Below, in pieces: positions 36,130 to 48,374 of a stretch of DNA of 64,000 nucleotides; position 1 is the first letter of the stretch; every line of letters starts with the position of its first letter. The stretch covers positions 248,001 through 312,000 of the forward strand of contig NZ_BBMA01000002.1 in the NCBI RefSeq assembly GCF_000971215.1, written 5' to 3'. This stretch comes from Demequina silvatica (GTDB taxonomy: Bacteria; Actinomycetota; Actinomycetes; Actinomycetales; Demequinaceae). The notes under the pieces were generated by a model. That model saw only the letters and a program-made list of their open reading frames with translations, did no database searches and was not told the origin of the DNA. The position numbers and the translations under genes were made by a program.

Positions 36130-36806
36130 CAGATCGTGGCCTCCTTGTTCTCCGGAAGCGTCGCGTCGTCCGGACGGTGCTCGCGCACCCACTCGACCTG
36201 CGACGCGACGGGCTCGGTGACCTCGCCGCGGTAGTAGGAGCCGTCGGTGGTGCCGGGCACCATCGGGTGCGGCGCCGCGAGCATGTTCTTGCCCATCGGC
36301 GCGAGCAGGTCTTGCTTCTCGTAGATGAGGCCCTCGCGGGTGGGGCCCGCGAGCTCGTACTCGTTCGTCATGGTCAGCGCACGCGTGGGGCACGCCTCGA
36401 TGCACAGCCCGCAGAAGATGCAGCGCAGGTAGTTGATCTGGTAGACGCGGCCGTAGCGCTCGCCGGGGCTGACCTGGTGGTCGGGCGTGTTGGAGTCCGC
36501 CTCGACGTAGATCGCATCGGCGGGGCACGCCCACGCGCACAGCTCGCAGCCGATGCACTTCTCGAGACCGTCGGGGTGACGGTTGAGCTGGTGACGGCCG
36601 TGGTAGCGCGGCATGGTGGGCACCTTGACCTTGGGGTACTGCTCGGTCACGGTGGGACGGAAGAAGTTGCGCAGGGACACGCCGAATCCGGCGACGGGCG
36701 CGAGCGCCTCGCCGATCGGTCCCTTCTTGGGGAGGTTCGACTCGAAGGTCTCGCGCTGCGCGTCGCGCTCGCGGTTGACCTTCCAGACCTCGTCGGACCC
36801 GCTCAC
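36129..36806 (-). CDS. nuoI: NADH-quinone oxidoreductase subunit I
   Basis: 225 residues; carries clusters N6a and N6b that pass electrons toward the quinone site. Cysteines 84, 87, 90, 94 ([12 protein letters not shown]) and 129, 132, 135, 139 ([12 protein letters not shown]). GTG start at 36806 with GAGGAGG upstream; GTGA overlap with the nuoH stop. Confidence 0.95.
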   Translation of the reverse strand: MSGSDEVWKVNRERDAQRETFESNLPKKGPIGEALAPVAGFGVSLRNFFRPTVTEQYPKVKVPTMPRYHGRHQLNRHPDGLEKCIGCELCAWACPADAIYVEADSNTPDHQVSPGERYGRVYQINYLRCIFCGLCIEACPTRALTMTNEYELAGPTREGLIYEKQDLLAPMGKNMLAAPHPMVPGTTDGSYYRGEVTEPVASQVEWVREHRPDDATLPENKEATI

Positions 36807-38137
36807 TCGGAGTCCTCCTCTCGTGAACCGGCATGCGCCTCGACCGTACGGCCCGAGCGCGGGGAGGGGGGCAGGACCTGGTGCGGCAGCGGCGGCACGG
36901 GGTAGCCGCCGGCGAACGCGTCGAGCACCTCGGGCTCGGCGTCGTCGGAGGCCTCCTCGTCCTTGGCTGCGGCGTCGGAGATGAAGCTCCACACCGCCAC
37001 CACCAGCAGGATCGCGATGACGCCTGCGACGGCGTCGAACACGTTGAGGTCGCGGCCGAAGTGGTCGAACGCGGCACGGCCGACGGCGAAGAAGACCAGC
37101 CAGCCCAGGCCCACCGGGATGAGGATCTTCCAGCCGAACTTCATGAACTGGTCGTAGCGGAAGCGCAGCACGGAGCCGCGGATCCACACGAACACGAACA
37201 TCAGCAGCCAGATCTTCAGGATCAGCCAGATGGGCGGGAAGATCCCGCTGTTGAGGAACTCCGCGCCGGCCCACGACGCGGGCCACGGCGCGCGCCAGCC
37301 GCCCAGGAACAGCGTCGACGCCACGGCGGAGACGTTGATCATATTCATGTACTCCGCGAGGAAGAACCACGCGAACTTCATGGACGAGTACTCCGTCATG
37401 AAGCCGGCGACCAGCTCGCCCTCGGCCTCGGGGAGGTCGAACGGCAGGCGGTTGGTCTCGCCGACCATGGAGATGACGTAGAGGATGAACGCCGGGAACA
37501 GCGGCCAGATCCACCAGCGGTCGGTCTGCGCCTCCACGATCCCGGAGGTGCTCATGGTGCCCGAGAGCATGAACACCGTCACGAGCGACAGGCCCATGGC
37601 GAGCTCGTAGGAGATCACCTGCGCGGTCGAGCGGATGGCGCCCATGAGCGGGTAGGTCGAGCCGGAGGCCCAGCCGCCGAGCACGATGCCGTACACGCCG
37701 AGCGCGGCGCACGCGAGGATGAACAGCACGGCGACGGAGAAGTCGGTGAGCTGCAGAGGCGTCGAGATGTCGGTGCCGGGGATGTGCGTGACCGGCCCGA
37801 AGGGGATCACGGAGAAGATCAGCAACGCGCAGAACACGGAGATCATGGGCGCCGCGATGTACAGCACCTTCTCCGAGCGGCGGACGGTGATGTCCTCCTT
37901 GAACAGCAGCTTCATCGCATCGGCGACGGACTGCAGCAGTCCGAACGGTCCCAGGCGGTTCGGGCCGGGACGCTCCTGCAGGCGGCCGATCACGCGGCGC
38001 TCGAACCACACCGCGAACAGCACGGAGGTCAGCAGGAACACGACGATGAGGACGGCCTTGACGATCACCAGCCACAGCGGGTCGGCGGCCAGGGCCTCCG
38101 CGACGGGGACGTCCGAGACGGACGCGAGGACGCTCAT
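36803..38137 (-). CDS. nuoH: NADH-quinone oxidoreductase subunit H
   Basis: 444 residues, eight or nine helices, forms the quinone-binding cavity. [20 protein letters not shown] and [19 protein letters not shown] are the diagnostic loops. It has a polar C-terminal tail of about 60 residues. ATG start at 38137 with GGGAG upstream; one-base overlap with nuoG. Confidence 0.95.
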   Translation of the reverse strand: MSVLASVSDVPVAEALAADPLWLVIVKAVLIVVFLLTSVLFAVWFERRVIGRLQERPGPNRLGPFGLLQSVADAMKLLFKEDITVRRSEKVLYIAAPMISVFCALLIFSVIPFGPVTHIPGTDISTPLQLTDFSVAVLFILACAALGVYGIVLGGWASGSTYPLMGAIRSTAQVISYELAMGLSLVTVFMLSGTMSTSGIVEAQTDRWWIWPLFPAFILYVISMVGETNRLPFDLPEAEGELVAGFMTEYSSMKFAWFFLAEYMNMINVSAVASTLFLGGWRAPWPASWAGAEFLNSGIFPPIWLILKIWLLMFVFVWIRGSVLRFRYDQFMKFGWKILIPVGLGWLVFFAVGRAAFDHFGRDLNVFDAVAGVIAILLVVAVWSFISDAAAKDEEASDDAEPEVLDAFAGGYPVPPLPHQVLPPSPRSGRTVEAHAGSREEDSE

Positions 38138-40616
38138 CACGCCGCTCCCTTCACCGAGACGACGGCGCCGGCGGCGACGCGCAGGTCGCGCGCCACCCAG
38201 GAGCCGGGGGACTTCACGGGCACCCACACCACGCCGTCGACCATGTCGGTGACGACGAGCGGCAGCTCGATCGCGCCGGCCTCCGTGGAGACCTCGACGC
38301 TCACGGCGTCGCCGAGCGCGGCGGCGGTGGCGGCGGACATGCGGGCGACCGCGACGCGACCGGTGCCGGCCAGGTACGGCTCGCCGTCCTGCAGCGCGCC
38401 CTCGTCGACCAGCTGGTGCCAGGTCGCGAGCACGGCCGTGCCCTTCTTGGCGCGCGGGTTGCGGGCGGCCTTGGCCTTCGGGGCGGCGGGACGCTCGGCG
38501 TCGCTCGCGGCACCCAGGGCCGCGAGCTCCGCGTTGACGGCCTCGACGGTGCCGGTGCCGAGCTCGACGCCCCACTCGCGGGCGAGCAGGTCGAGCACGC
38601 GGTGGTCGGACATCGCGTCGGTCCGGATGGCCGTCGCGAACGAGCGCAGGCGACCCTCCCAGTTGACGAACGTGCCGGACTTCTCCGACGGCGGCGCGAC
38701 GGGCAGGACCACGTCCGCGGCCTCGGCGATCTCGGAGCGGCGCACCTCGAGCGACACCACGAAGCCGGCGCCCTCGAGCGCGGCGGCCACGTCCCCGGTG
38801 AGGTCCGAGGCGCTCACGCCGCCCACCACGAGCGCGCCGATGGCGCCCTCCGCGGCAGCGGCGAGGATGCCGGCGGTGTCGCGACCCTTGGCCGCGGGCA
38901 GCGCGTCGACGCCCCACGCCTTGGCGACGGCGTCGCGCGGGCCCTTGAGGGTCGCGGTGCGGCCGCCGGGCAGCAGGCCGGGCAGCGCGCCGGCCTCGAC
39001 GGCGCCGCGCTCGCCGGCGCGGCGCGGGATCCACGCGAGGCGGGCGCCGGTGGACGATGCGACCTCGAGGGCCGCGGCGAACGCACCGGGGGCCTCGGCG
39101 ACCCTCTCGCCGAGCACGACGACGGCGCCGGGCTGGGCGAGGGCGTCGCGGACGTCGGCGGGGAGGTCTGCCAGCGCGGCGGCCTCGCGGCCGGGGGCCG
39201 CGGGCACGAGCGTCGCGCCGAGCTTCTCGGCGCCGCGCGTGAGGAACGGTGCGACCGTGGCGACCCTCTGACGGCCGAGCGACTTGCGCAGGCGCAGGAA
39301 CACCACGCCGCCCTCGTCCTCGGCCTCGAAGCCGACCAGCAGGACGGCGGGGGCCTTCTCGAGCTCGCCGAACGTGACGCCCAGGCCGGTGCCGGCGACC
39401 TGCGAGCCGAGGAACGCCTGCTCCTCGTCGCTTGCGGCGCGGGCACGCGAGTCGACGTCGTTGGTGCCGAGCACCACGCGCGCGAACTTCTGGAAGGCGT
39501 ACGCGTCCTCGAGCGTCACCCGGCCGCCGGTCAGGACCGCGGCGCCCCGCGCATCGTCCCCCTCACCGGAGGTGGCGGCCTTGATGCCCGCCGCGGCGGC
39601 GGCGAGCGCCTCGGGCCAGGACACCTCGACCAGGTCGCCGTCCTTGCGGACCATGGGGCGGGTGAGGCGGTCGGACAGGTTCTGCCACGCGAACGCGAAG
39701 CGGTCCTTGTCGGAGATCCAGTCCTCGTTCACCACCGGGTCGTTGTCCGCGAGGCGGCGCAGGATCTTGCCGCGGCGGTGGTCGATCCGGATGGCGGAGC
39801 CAGACGAGTCGTGCTCGGAGATGCTCGGCGAGGACACCAGGTCGAACGGGCGCGAGCGGAAGCGGTACGCGGCGGAGGTCAGGGCGCCCACGGGGCAGAT
39901 CTGGACCGTGTTCCCGGAGTAGTACGAGGAGAAGGCCTTGCCGGCCTCGTCGACGGTGGCGGCGCCCACGGGGCGGTAGCCGTCGAAGTCGAGCACGTCC
40001 TCGTCGAACGTGCCGATCTGCTGCTGCGCGCCGCGGTTCTGCAGGTCGATGAACGCGTCGCCGGCGATCTCCTTGGAGAAGCGGGTGCAGCGCTGGCACA
40101 GGACGCAGCGCTCGCGGTCGAGCAGGATCTCGGAGCTGAGCGCGAGGGGCTTCTCGAAGACACGCTTGACGTCCACGAAGCGGCTCTCGGGGCGGCCGTG
40201 GCTCATCGCCTGGTTCTGCAGGGGGCACTCGCCGCCCTTGTCGCAGACCGGGCAGTCGAGCGGGTGGTTGATGAGCAGCAGCTCCATCACGCCCTTCTGG
40301 GCGCGGTCGGCCTCCTCGGAGGTGTGCTGCGTGTTCACCACCATGCCCTCGGTGACCGTCATGGTGCACGAGGCCTGGGGCTTGGGGAACGCGCGCAGGT
40401 TGCCGTCCGGGCCGGGCGACGCGACGTCGACGAGGCACTGGCGGCACGCGCCGGCCGGCTTGAGCGCCGGGTGGTCGCAGAAGCGCGGGATCTCGATGCC
40501 CACCTGCTCGGCGGCACGGATGATGAGCGTGCCCTTGGGCACGGAGACCTCGGTGCCGTCGATGGTCAGGGTGACGGTGTCGACCACCGCCGCTGCCGGC
40601 TTGTCCGCGGTCGCGG

Positions 40617-40620
<4 letters not shown>
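38137..40620 (-). CDS. nuoG: NADH-quinone oxidoreductase subunit G
   Basis: 827 residues, peripheral arm. [2Fe-2S] ligands C48, C59, C62, C85; His-Cys3 cluster H119, C123, C126, C132; further cluster C172, C175, C178 with a distal cysteine in QICPVGAL. A molybdopterin-oxidoreductase-like C-terminal half follows. The C-terminal half is alanine-rich and less conserved and holds two GGACGATGCG motifs (39052, 39550). ATGA overlap with nuoF. Confidence 0.94.
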
Positions 40621-41941
<1,321 letters not shown>

Positions 41942-41945
<4 letters not shown>

Positions 41946-42598
41946 TTGGCGCCCTCCGTCCAGCCCTGGCCCTTCGCGGCCTCGAGGCCCGCGAGCGTGG
42001 CCGTGCCGGCGCCCTGGTCCTCGTCCGCGCGGCCGTCCTCGAAGCCCGCGAGCACGCGGGAGACCTGCTTGAAGGAGCACACCTTCGCCGGCCCGCGGCT
42101 CGGGGCCACGTCCTTGCCCGCGCGGAGGTCGTCGACGACCTGCTTGGCGGATTCGGGCGTCTGGTTGTCGAAGAACTCCCAGTTGACCATCATCACGGGC
42201 GCGTAGTCGCATGCGGCGTTGCACTCGAGGCGCTCGAGGGTGACCTTGCCGTCCTCGGTGGTCTCGTCGTGACCGACGCCCACGTGCTCGGACAGCTCGT
42301 CCCAGATGCGGTCGCCGCCCATGACGGCGCACAGCGTGTTGGTGCACACGCCCACCTGGTACTCGCCGTTGGGGCGGCGCTTGTACTGCGTGTAGAACGT
42401 CGCGACGGCGGACACCTCGGCGGCGGTCAGCTCGAGCTGCTCCGCGCAGAACTGGATGCCGTCGGGGCTCACGAACCCGTCCACCGACTGCACCAGGTGC
42501 AGCATCGGCAGCAGCGCGGAGCGCTTGACCGGGTAGCGGGCGATGATCGCGGCCGCGTCCTCGGTCAGGGAAACGAGGGTGGTCTCGTCATAGGTCAT
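41942..42598 (-). CDS. nuoE: NADH-quinone oxidoreductase subunit E
   Basis: 218 residues; thioredoxin-like [2Fe-2S] protein, ligands C85, C90, C126, C130 (VCTNTLC and ECNAAC). About 40 extra C-terminal residues are polar. ATGA overlap with nuoD. Confidence 0.95.
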
Positions 42599-43938
42599 CG
42601 GTCGACGCCTCCCAGCACCATGTCGATCGTGGCGATCGCCACCACGACATCGGCGACCTGGCCACCCTCGGTGAGGATGCCCAGCGCCTGCAGGTTGTTG
42701 AATCCGGGGTCACGGAAGTGCGCGCGCCAGGGCTTGGTGCCGCCGTCGGACACCAGGTGGACGCCGAGCAGGCCCTTGGGGCCCTCGATCGCCGAGTACA
42801 CCTGGCCCGCGGGAACCTTGAAGCCCTCGGTCACGAGCTTGAAGTGGTGGATGAGCGACTCCATCGACTCGCCCATGATGTGGCGGATGTGGTCGAGCGA
42901 GTTGCCCTGGCCGTCGGAGCCGACGGACAGCTGCGCGGGCCACGCGATCTTCTTGTCCGCGACCATCACGGGCTGGCCCTCGGTCGCCTCGAGGCGGTCG
43001 GCGCACTGCGCGACGATCTTGAGGGACTCGTAGCACTCCTCGAGGCGGAGCACCACGCGCGAGTACGCGTCGGCGTCGGTCGAGGTGGGGACCTGGAAGT
43101 CGTAAGTCTCATAGCCGAAGTACGGGTCCGCCTTGCGGACATCGTACGGCAGGCCTGCCGAGCGCAGGATCGGGCCGGTGATGCCCAGCGCCATGCAGCC
43201 CGCCAGGTCGAGGTTCGCGACGCCCTGGAGGCGGCCCTTGAAGATCGGGTTCTCGAGCTGCAGGTCCGCGAGCTCGTCGAGCTTCTGCTTGATCTGCGGG
43301 ATCACTTTGCGGATGAGCGCGACCGCATCCTCGGGGGTGTCCTGGGCGACGCCGCCGGGACGGATGTACGCGTTGTTGGTGCGCAGGCCGGAGATGTTCT
43401 CGATGACGCGGAACGTGTCCTCGCGCGCGACGAACGCGGTGGTCATCACCGTGGTCGCGCCCATCTCGTTGCCGCCGGTGCCGATCGCGACCAGGTGCGA
43501 GCCGATGCGGGTGAGCTCGAGCATGAGGACGCGCAGGATGTTCGCGCGCTCCGGGACGTCGTCCGTGATGCCGAGCAGCTTCTCGATGCCCATGCAGTAC
43601 ACGGCCTCCTGCGACATGGACGCGACGTAGTCCATGCGGGTGCAGAAGGTCACGCCCTGGGTCCAGGTGCGGTACTCCATGTTCTTCTCGATGCCGGTGT
43701 GGAGGTAGCCGATGCCCGCGCGGGTCTCGGTCACCACCTCACCCTCGAGCTCGAGCATGACGCGCAGCACGCCGTGGGTGGACGGGTGCTGGGGGCCCAT
43801 GTTGACCACGATGCGCTGCTGCGCGAGGCGCGCGGCCTCGTCGGCGATCTCCGACCAGTCGCCACCGTAGGCGCTGTACTCGGGGGCGTCGGGGTCCTCG
43901 ACGAACGCGCCGGTCGCGTGGGGTGCAGTCTGGGTCAT
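42595..43938 (-). CDS. nuoD: NADH-quinone oxidoreductase subunit D
   Basis: 447 residues; with NuoH and NuoB forms the quinone site. [20 protein letters not shown] and [16 protein letters not shown] are the conserved quinone-site segments, and the C-terminus DMVLGGVDR is typical. ATGA overlap with nuoC. Confidence 0.96.
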   Translation of the reverse strand: MTQTAPHATGAFVEDPDAPEYSAYGGDWSEIADEAARLAQQRIVVNMGPQHPSTHGVLRVMLELEGEVVTETRAGIGYLHTGIEKNMEYRTWTQGVTFCTRMDYVASMSQEAVYCMGIEKLLGITDDVPERANILRVLMLELTRIGSHLVAIGTGGNEMGATTVMTTAFVAREDTFRVIENISGLRTNNAYIRPGGVAQDTPEDAVALIRKVIPQIKQKLDELADLQLENPIFKGRLQGVANLDLAGCMALGITGPILRSAGLPYDVRKADPYFGYETYDFQVPTSTDADAYSRVVLRLEECYESLKIVAQCADRLEATEGQPVMVADKKIAWPAQLSVGSDGQGNSLDHIRHIMGESMESLIHHFKLVTEGFKVPAGQVYSAIEGPKGLLGVHLVSDGGTKPWRAHFRDPGFNNLQALGILTEGGQVADVVVAIATIDMVLGGVDR

Positions 43939-44651
43939 CGGTACTGCCTCCGGTTGTCGGGCGAGGGGATCTCCGCGCCCTTGTACTCCACGGGGATGCC
44001 GCCCAGCGGGTAGTCCTTGCGCTGCGGGTGGCCCACCCAGTCGTCGGGCATCTCGATGCGGGCGAGCGACGGGTGGCCGTCGAACACGATCCCGAAGAAG
44101 TCCCAGGTCTCGCGCTCGTGCCAGTTGTTCATCGGGTAGATCCCGGTGATCGACGGGATGTGCGGGTCCTGCTCCGACACGGCGACCTCGACCCGGAGGC
44201 GGCGGTTATGCGTGATCGACTGCATCGGGTAGACGGCGTGGAGCTCGCGGCCCGCGTCCGCCGGGTAGTGCACGCCGGACACGCCCAGGCACATCTCGAA
44301 GCGGAGGTCCTGGTCGTCGCGCAGGTGCCGCGCGACCGCGGGCAGGTGCTCGCGCGCGACGTACAGCGTGAGCTCGCCGCGGTCGACCACCACGTGCTCG
44401 ATGGCCGCGTCCGCGTCCTCGCCCAGCAGCTCCTCGAGGACGTCCACGACGCCGTCGAACCACTCGCCGTAGGGGCGCTCGGTGGCGCCGGGCATCTCGA
44501 CGGGCTTGACCAGGAGGTCGTAGCCGGAGGTGTCGCCCTGGGCGCCGAACATGCCCTCGCGGACGTTGATCAGCGTGATGGTCTCGCGCTCGCCGGGCTG
44601 GAGGCCGCCCTGGGCGTCGCCGGTGCCGGTGAGGTCCTGGGACTCGCTCAA
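43935..44651 (-). CDS. nuoC: NADH-quinone oxidoreductase subunit C
   Basis: 238 residues. The 30-kDa signature [18 protein letters not shown] is near the C-terminus, followed by [17 protein letters not shown] chose a TTG start at 44651 ([11 protein letters not shown]) because it overlaps the nuoB stop (TTGA) in the same way as the other nuo junctions and no ATG or GTG is better placed. The first 30 residues are poorly conserved, so the start is less certain. Confidence 0.9.
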   Translation of the reverse strand: MSESQDLTGTGDAQGGLQPGERETITLINVREGMFGAQGDTSGYDLLVKPVEMPGATERPYGEWFDGVVDVLEELLGEDADAAIEHVVVDRGELTLYVAREHLPAVARHLRDDQDLRFEMCLGVSGVHYPADAGRELHAVYPMQSITHNRRLRVEVAVSEQDPHIPSITGIYPMNNWHERETWDFFGIVFDGHPSLARIEMPDDWVGHPQRKDYPLGGIPVEYKGAEIPSPDNRRQYR

Positions 44652-45199
44652 CGCAGCAGACCCTTCATGTCGGAGGTGGGGGTCGCGGCGAGCGCGGCGG
44701 CCTCGGCGGCGGCGGCGATCTCGCGGCGGTTGCGGCCCATGGGGGTGTCGCGCACCTGCTGCTGCAGCTCGAGCAGCGCGTGGAGCAGCATCTCGGGGCG
44801 CGGCGGGCAGCCGGGCAGGTAGATGTCGACGGGGACCACGTGGTCGACGCCCTGCACGATCGCATAGTTGTTGAACATGCCGCCCGAGGAGGCGCACACG
44901 CCCATCGAGATGACCCACTTGGGCTCCGCCATCTGGTCGTAGACCTGACGGACGATGGGCGCCATCTTGTTGGACACGCGGCCCGCGACGATCATCATGT
45001 CGGCCTGGCGCGGAGACCCGCGGAAGACCTCGGAGCCCAGGCGCGAGATGTCGAAGCGCGGGGTGCCCGTCGCCATCATCTCGATCGCGCAGCACGCGAG
45101 GCCGAACGTGGCCGGCCAGAGGGATCCCGCCCGCATGTAGCCGACGAAGTCCTCGACCATGCCCAGCATGAACGGAGGTGCGCTCTCTTCAATACCCAT
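44648..45199 (-). CDS. nuoB: NADH-quinone oxidoreductase subunit B
   Basis: 183 residues; holds cluster N2, the last before quinone. Ligands C36, C37, C101 and C130 ([33 protein letters not shown]) are all present. Start three bases after the nuoA stop. Confidence 0.96.
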   Translation of the reverse strand: MGIEESAPPFMLGMVEDFVGYMRAGSLWPATFGLACCAIEMMATGTPRFDISRLGSEVFRGSPRQADMMIVAGRVSNKMAPIVRQVYDQMAEPKWVISMGVCASSGGMFNNYAIVQGVDHVVPVDIYLPGCPPRPEMLLHALLELQQQVRDTPMGRNRREIAAAAEAAALAATPTSDMKGLLR

Positions 45200-45202
45200 G
45201 AA

Positions 45203-45562
45203 TCAGTCCCACTCGAATCCGCCGCGGCGCCACTCGTACACGAACGGGATCGTGATGAGGGCGAGGAAGGTCATGATCGCGATCAGCCCGAACCAGCCGA
45301 GCGCGTCATGCGCGATGGCCCACGGGTAGAGGAACACGACCTCGATGTCGAAGATGATGAAGGTCATCGCGACCAGGTAGTACTTGATCGGGACGCGTCC
45401 GCCGCCGGCGGCGCCGGGGGTCGGCTGCAGTCCCGACTCGTACTGGTCGAGCTTCGCGGCGTTCGCTCGCTTCGGCCCGACGATCGAGCTGACGAACAGG
45501 CCGGCGCCTGCGAGCAGTCCCGCGATCACCATCATCACGATGATCGGCACGTACGGATTCAC
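45203..45562 (-). CDS. nuoA: NADH-quinone oxidoreductase subunit A
   Basis: 119 residues, three membrane helices; KYYLVAMTFIIFDIEVVFLYPWA is the NuoA hallmark. It starts 40 bases after the end of the reductase-like gene, so the whole array from 46898 to 29134 is probably one transcript. Confidence 0.95.
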   Translation of the reverse strand: MNPYVPIIVMMVIAGLLAGAGLFVSSIVGPKRANAAKLDQYESGLQPTPGAAGGGRVPIKYYLVAMTFIIFDIEVVFLYPWAIAHDALGWFGLIAIMTFLALITIPFVYEWRRGGFEWD

Positions 45563-45602
45563 CGGGAGTTTCCTTCCGTCTTCATCGAGGTCGCGGACGC
45601 CC

Positions 45603-46898
45603 TCAGGCCGCGGGTGCGACCCTCGTCAGGGCGGCGAGCAGCTTGTCAGCCCAGTTCCCGCCGCGAGGCTCGTACACATCTGCCAGCAGTCTAGACGTGA
45701 ATTCCATGACCAAAGGACTAGGAAGACCGTAGCGAGTGCACACCTTCATGACCGTCGGATGCTCGACGAGCGACGCGAACACGCGCCCGAGCGAGTAGTA
45801 GCCGCCCAGGTCGTCCTTCATCATGCGCGCGTAGGACGCCAGCGCGGCCTCCTGATCGCGCGCGCCGGTTGCGGCACGCGATGCCACAGCGGCCTCGGTG
45901 GCGCGGCGCGCGGCCTGCATCGCGTACGCGATGCCCTCGCCGTTGAACGGGTTGACCATGCCGCCCGAGTCGCCCACGAGCATCATGCCCGGGACGTAGT
46001 GCGGCTGGCGGTTGAAGGCCATGGGGATGGCGGCGCCCTTGATGTCGCCCACCTGCTCGCCCAGCTCCCAGTCCTCGGCCGAGTGGTCGAGCCAGTCGCG
46101 CAGCAGCGCACGGTGGTCGAGCTTGGGCGGCGTGCCCTTGGCGCTGAGCGTGCCGAGCCCCACGTTCGCCGTGCCGTCGCCCAGCGGGAAGATCCACCCG
46201 TAGCCCGGCAGCAGGTTCGACGCGCCGCGCTCACCGTCCCAGATCTCGAGGTGGCCCTCCATCCACTCCTCGTCGTGACGAGGGGTGGTGAAGTACGTGC
46301 GCACCGCGACGCCGAGCGGGCGGTTGTCCTTGCGCTCGATCCCCATGCCGAGCGCGAGCCGCGCGCTCACGCCGTCCGCGGCGATCACCAGCGGGGCGCG
46401 GAACTCGACCGGGTCGCCCACCTTGCGGCCGCGCTCGTCGGTCTCGCGGGCCACCACCCCCACCACGCGGCCGCCGCCGGCGTACCCGGCCTGACGCTCG
46501 TCGCGGAGCACGGACTCGACGTGCCAGCCCTCACGCACGTCCGCGCCGCCGGCCCGCGCGTGGTCCGCGAGGCGCTTGTCGAACGCGGCGCGCGGCAGCG
46601 ACAGCCCGTAGTTGGGGAAGCTCTCCAGCTCGTGCCACGGGAACTCGAGGCGATGCCCGCCGCCGACCATCCGCAGCCCGTGGTTGGGGATCCACCCCTC
46701 CTCGCGCGGCGTCGGCAGCCCGATGAGGTCGATCTCCCGCACGGCGCGCGGCGTGAGGCCGTCGCCGCACACCTTCTCGCGGGGGAACCTCGACTTCTCG
46801 AGGGCGATCACGTCGAAGCCCTCGACGGCGAGGTAGCGGGCGGCGGCGGCCCCTCCGGGCCCCGCCCCGATCACGATGACATCGGCCTCAGTACGCAC
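45603..46898 (-). CDS. Geranylgeranyl reductase family flavoprotein (MenJ-like)
   Basis: 431 residues. FAD motif VIVIGAGPGGAAAARYLAVE, then KVCGDGLTPRAV and GDSGGMVNPFNGEGIAYAM, the order of geranylgeranyl reductases. In mycobacteria MenJ of this family saturates an isoprene unit of menaquinone. Position directly before nuoA and near the men genes supports that role. GTG start at 46898 has a -10-like TACCCT six bases upstream and no ribosome site, so it may be leaderless. Confidence 0.85.
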   Translation of the reverse strand: MRTEADVIVIGAGPGGAAAARYLAVEGFDVIALEKSRFPREKVCGDGLTPRAVREIDLIGLPTPREEGWIPNHGLRMVGGGHRLEFPWHELESFPNYGLSLPRAAFDKRLADHARAGGADVREGWHVESVLRDERQAGYAGGGRVVGVVARETDERGRKVGDPVEFRAPLVIAADGVSARLALGMGIERKDNRPLGVAVRTYFTTPRHDEEWMEGHLEIWDGERGASNLLPGYGWIFPLGDGTANVGLGTLSAKGTPPKLDHRALLRDWLDHSAEDWELGEQVGDIKGAAIPMAFNRQPHYVPGMMLVGDSGGMVNPFNGEGIAYAMQAARRATEAAVASRAATGARDQEAALASYARMMKDDLGGYYSLGRVFASLVEHPTVMKVCTRYGLPSPLVMEFTSRLLADVYEPRGGNWADKLLAALTRVAPAA

Positions 46899-46904
46899 CC
46901 GACA

Positions 46905-46910
46905 AGGGTA
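46905..46910 (-). promoter_or_regulatory. Candidate -10 box for the ggr-nuo array
   Basis: TACCCT on the minus strand with six bases to the GTG start at 46898. Two GGACGATGCG motifs (reverse, 46949 and 47007) lie between it and the divergent gene. Confidence 0.45.
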
Positions 46911-47027
46911 GGTGCACGCACGGGGTGCTCCGTGCGGGACCCGACCCCCGCATCGTCCCCCCATGTCGCGAAGGTCACGGCAGGGGCACGATGCGCGCGT
47001 GACCACCGCATCGTCCCTCCTGGTGGG

Positions 47028-47033
47028 TACGGT
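47028..47033 (+). promoter_or_regulatory. Candidate -10 box, leaderless start at 47040
   Basis: TACGGT with six bases to ATG. Confidence 0.45.
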
Positions 47034-47039
47034 GACGGT

Positions 47040-48314
47040 ATGAGCGACGCGGGCGTCACCTGGGCGGGGACCCACACCTTCGGGGCGGAGCGGCTGGTGG
47101 AGGCGAGCACCGTCGACGACGTGCGGCGGGCGGTGCGCCAGGCGCCGGGCCGCGTGAAGGCGCTGGGCACGCGCCACAGCTTCAACGACATCGCGGACAC
47201 GGACGGCACGCTCATCAGCGTGACGGGCATCGACGCCGCGCCGCTGATCGACCTCACCAGCCCCTCCACCCCCACCGTGAACGCGCCCGCGGGCATGCGC
47301 TACGGCGTGCTCGGCGGGTGGCTCCAGAAGCGCGGCTGGGCGCTCCACAACACCGGCTCGCTCCCCCACATCTCCGTCGCGGGCGCCACCGCCACGGGCA
47401 CCCACGGCTCGGGCGCGCGCAACGGCTGCCAGTCGACCGCGCTGTGCCGCATCGAGTACGTGGGCGCGGACGGCAAACAGCACACCGCGCGCGCCGGACA
47501 GCCCGGCTTCGAGGGGCTGGCGGTGGGGCTGGGCGCGTTCGGCGTCATCACCGAGGTGACGCTGGGCATCCAGCCCACGTACGACATCCGCCAGGACGTC
47601 TACACCGGCATGCCGTGGGAGCACCTGCTGTCCGAGACGCCCGCGATCCTCGCGGACGCGTACTCGGTGTCGATCTTCACCACGTGGACCGAGCCCACCG
47701 TCCAGCAGATCTGGCGCAAGAGCGGCATGGGCCTCGACAAGACCCCGCCCGAGGAGTGGCACGGCGCCGTCCGCAGCCCCGCCTCCGACGCACGCCTGGT
47801 CGACGGCGACCCGGACGCGCTCACGCCGCAGGGCGGGCAGCCGGGCCCGTGGATCGACCGCCTCCCCCACTTCCGCCTCACGCACACCCCGTCGAACGGG
47901 GCGGAGATCCAGACCGAGTACTTCGTGCCCATGGAGGTCGCGGGCGAGGCGCTCGCCGCGGTGCGCGCGCTGGGCGACCTCATCACCCCGCTGCTGCTGG
48001 TGTCCGAGCTGCGCGCCGTCGCGGCGGACGACCTGTGGCTGTCGGGCGCGTACGGCCGCGACACCCTCGCGATCCACTTCACGTGGGCCCTCGAGCCCGA
48101 AGCGGTGCGCGCCGTCCTGCCCACGATCGAGCGCGCGCTCGCGCCGTTCGACGCGCGCCCCCACTGGGGCAAGTGGCACGCGTTCACCGCCGCGGACATC
48201 GCCCGCGTGCACCCGCGGCTCGCCGACGCGCGGGAGCTGTTCGAGTCGCTCGACCCCGACGGGCGGTTCGTCAACGACTACCTGATCCGCTCCGGCGTGC
48301 GCGTCGCGAGGTGA
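47040..48314 (+). CDS. FAD-linked sugar-lactone oxidase (D-arabinono-1,4-lactone oxidase family)
   Basis: 424 residues, cytoplasmic. The N-terminal FAD domain includes KALGTRHSFNDIADTDGTLIS and NTGSLPHISVAGATATGTHGSG; the C-terminal ALO domain ends WGKWHAFTAADIARVHPRLADARELFESLDPDGRF (read as family blocks). Members oxidise aldonolactones or alditols. The histidine of the VAGATATGTHGSG loop is the usual flavin-linkage region. Likely a leaderless message. It is divergent from the nuo array and not functionally tied to it as far as I can see. Confidence 0.82.
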   Translation: MSDAGVTWAGTHTFGAERLVEASTVDDVRRAVRQAPGRVKALGTRHSFNDIADTDGTLISVTGIDAAPLIDLTSPSTPTVNAPAGMRYGVLGGWLQKRGWALHNTGSLPHISVAGATATGTHGSGARNGCQSTALCRIEYVGADGKQHTARAGQPGFEGLAVGLGAFGVITEVTLGIQPTYDIRQDVYTGMPWEHLLSETPAILADAYSVSIFTTWTEPTVQQIWRKSGMGLDKTPPEEWHGAVRSPASDARLVDGDPDALTPQGGQPGPWIDRLPHFRLTHTPSNGAEIQTEYFVPMEVAGEALAAVRALGDLITPLLLVSELRAVAADDLWLSGAYGRDTLAIHFTWALEPEAVRAVLPTIERALAPFDARPHWGKWHAFTAADIARVHPRLADARELFESLDPDGRFVNDYLIRSGVRVAR

Positions 48315-48362
48315 CGCGGGCCGGCCGCCCGGCCCGCGCATCGTCCCCCTCCGGAACGGCCC

Positions 48363-48368
48363 TACTGT
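48363..48368 (+). promoter_or_regulatory. Candidate -10 box, leaderless start of menF
   Basis: TACTGT, six bases, then the GTG at 48375. The six bases GGAGAC also resemble a ribosome site, so both readings are open. Confidence 0.45.
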
Positions 48369-48374
48369 GGAGAC

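Noticed and set aside
32139..39271. Long plus-strand frames opposite nuoL-nuoG
   Set aside because: Composition typical of the reverse complement of GC-rich coding DNA; the nuo genes on the other strand are certain.
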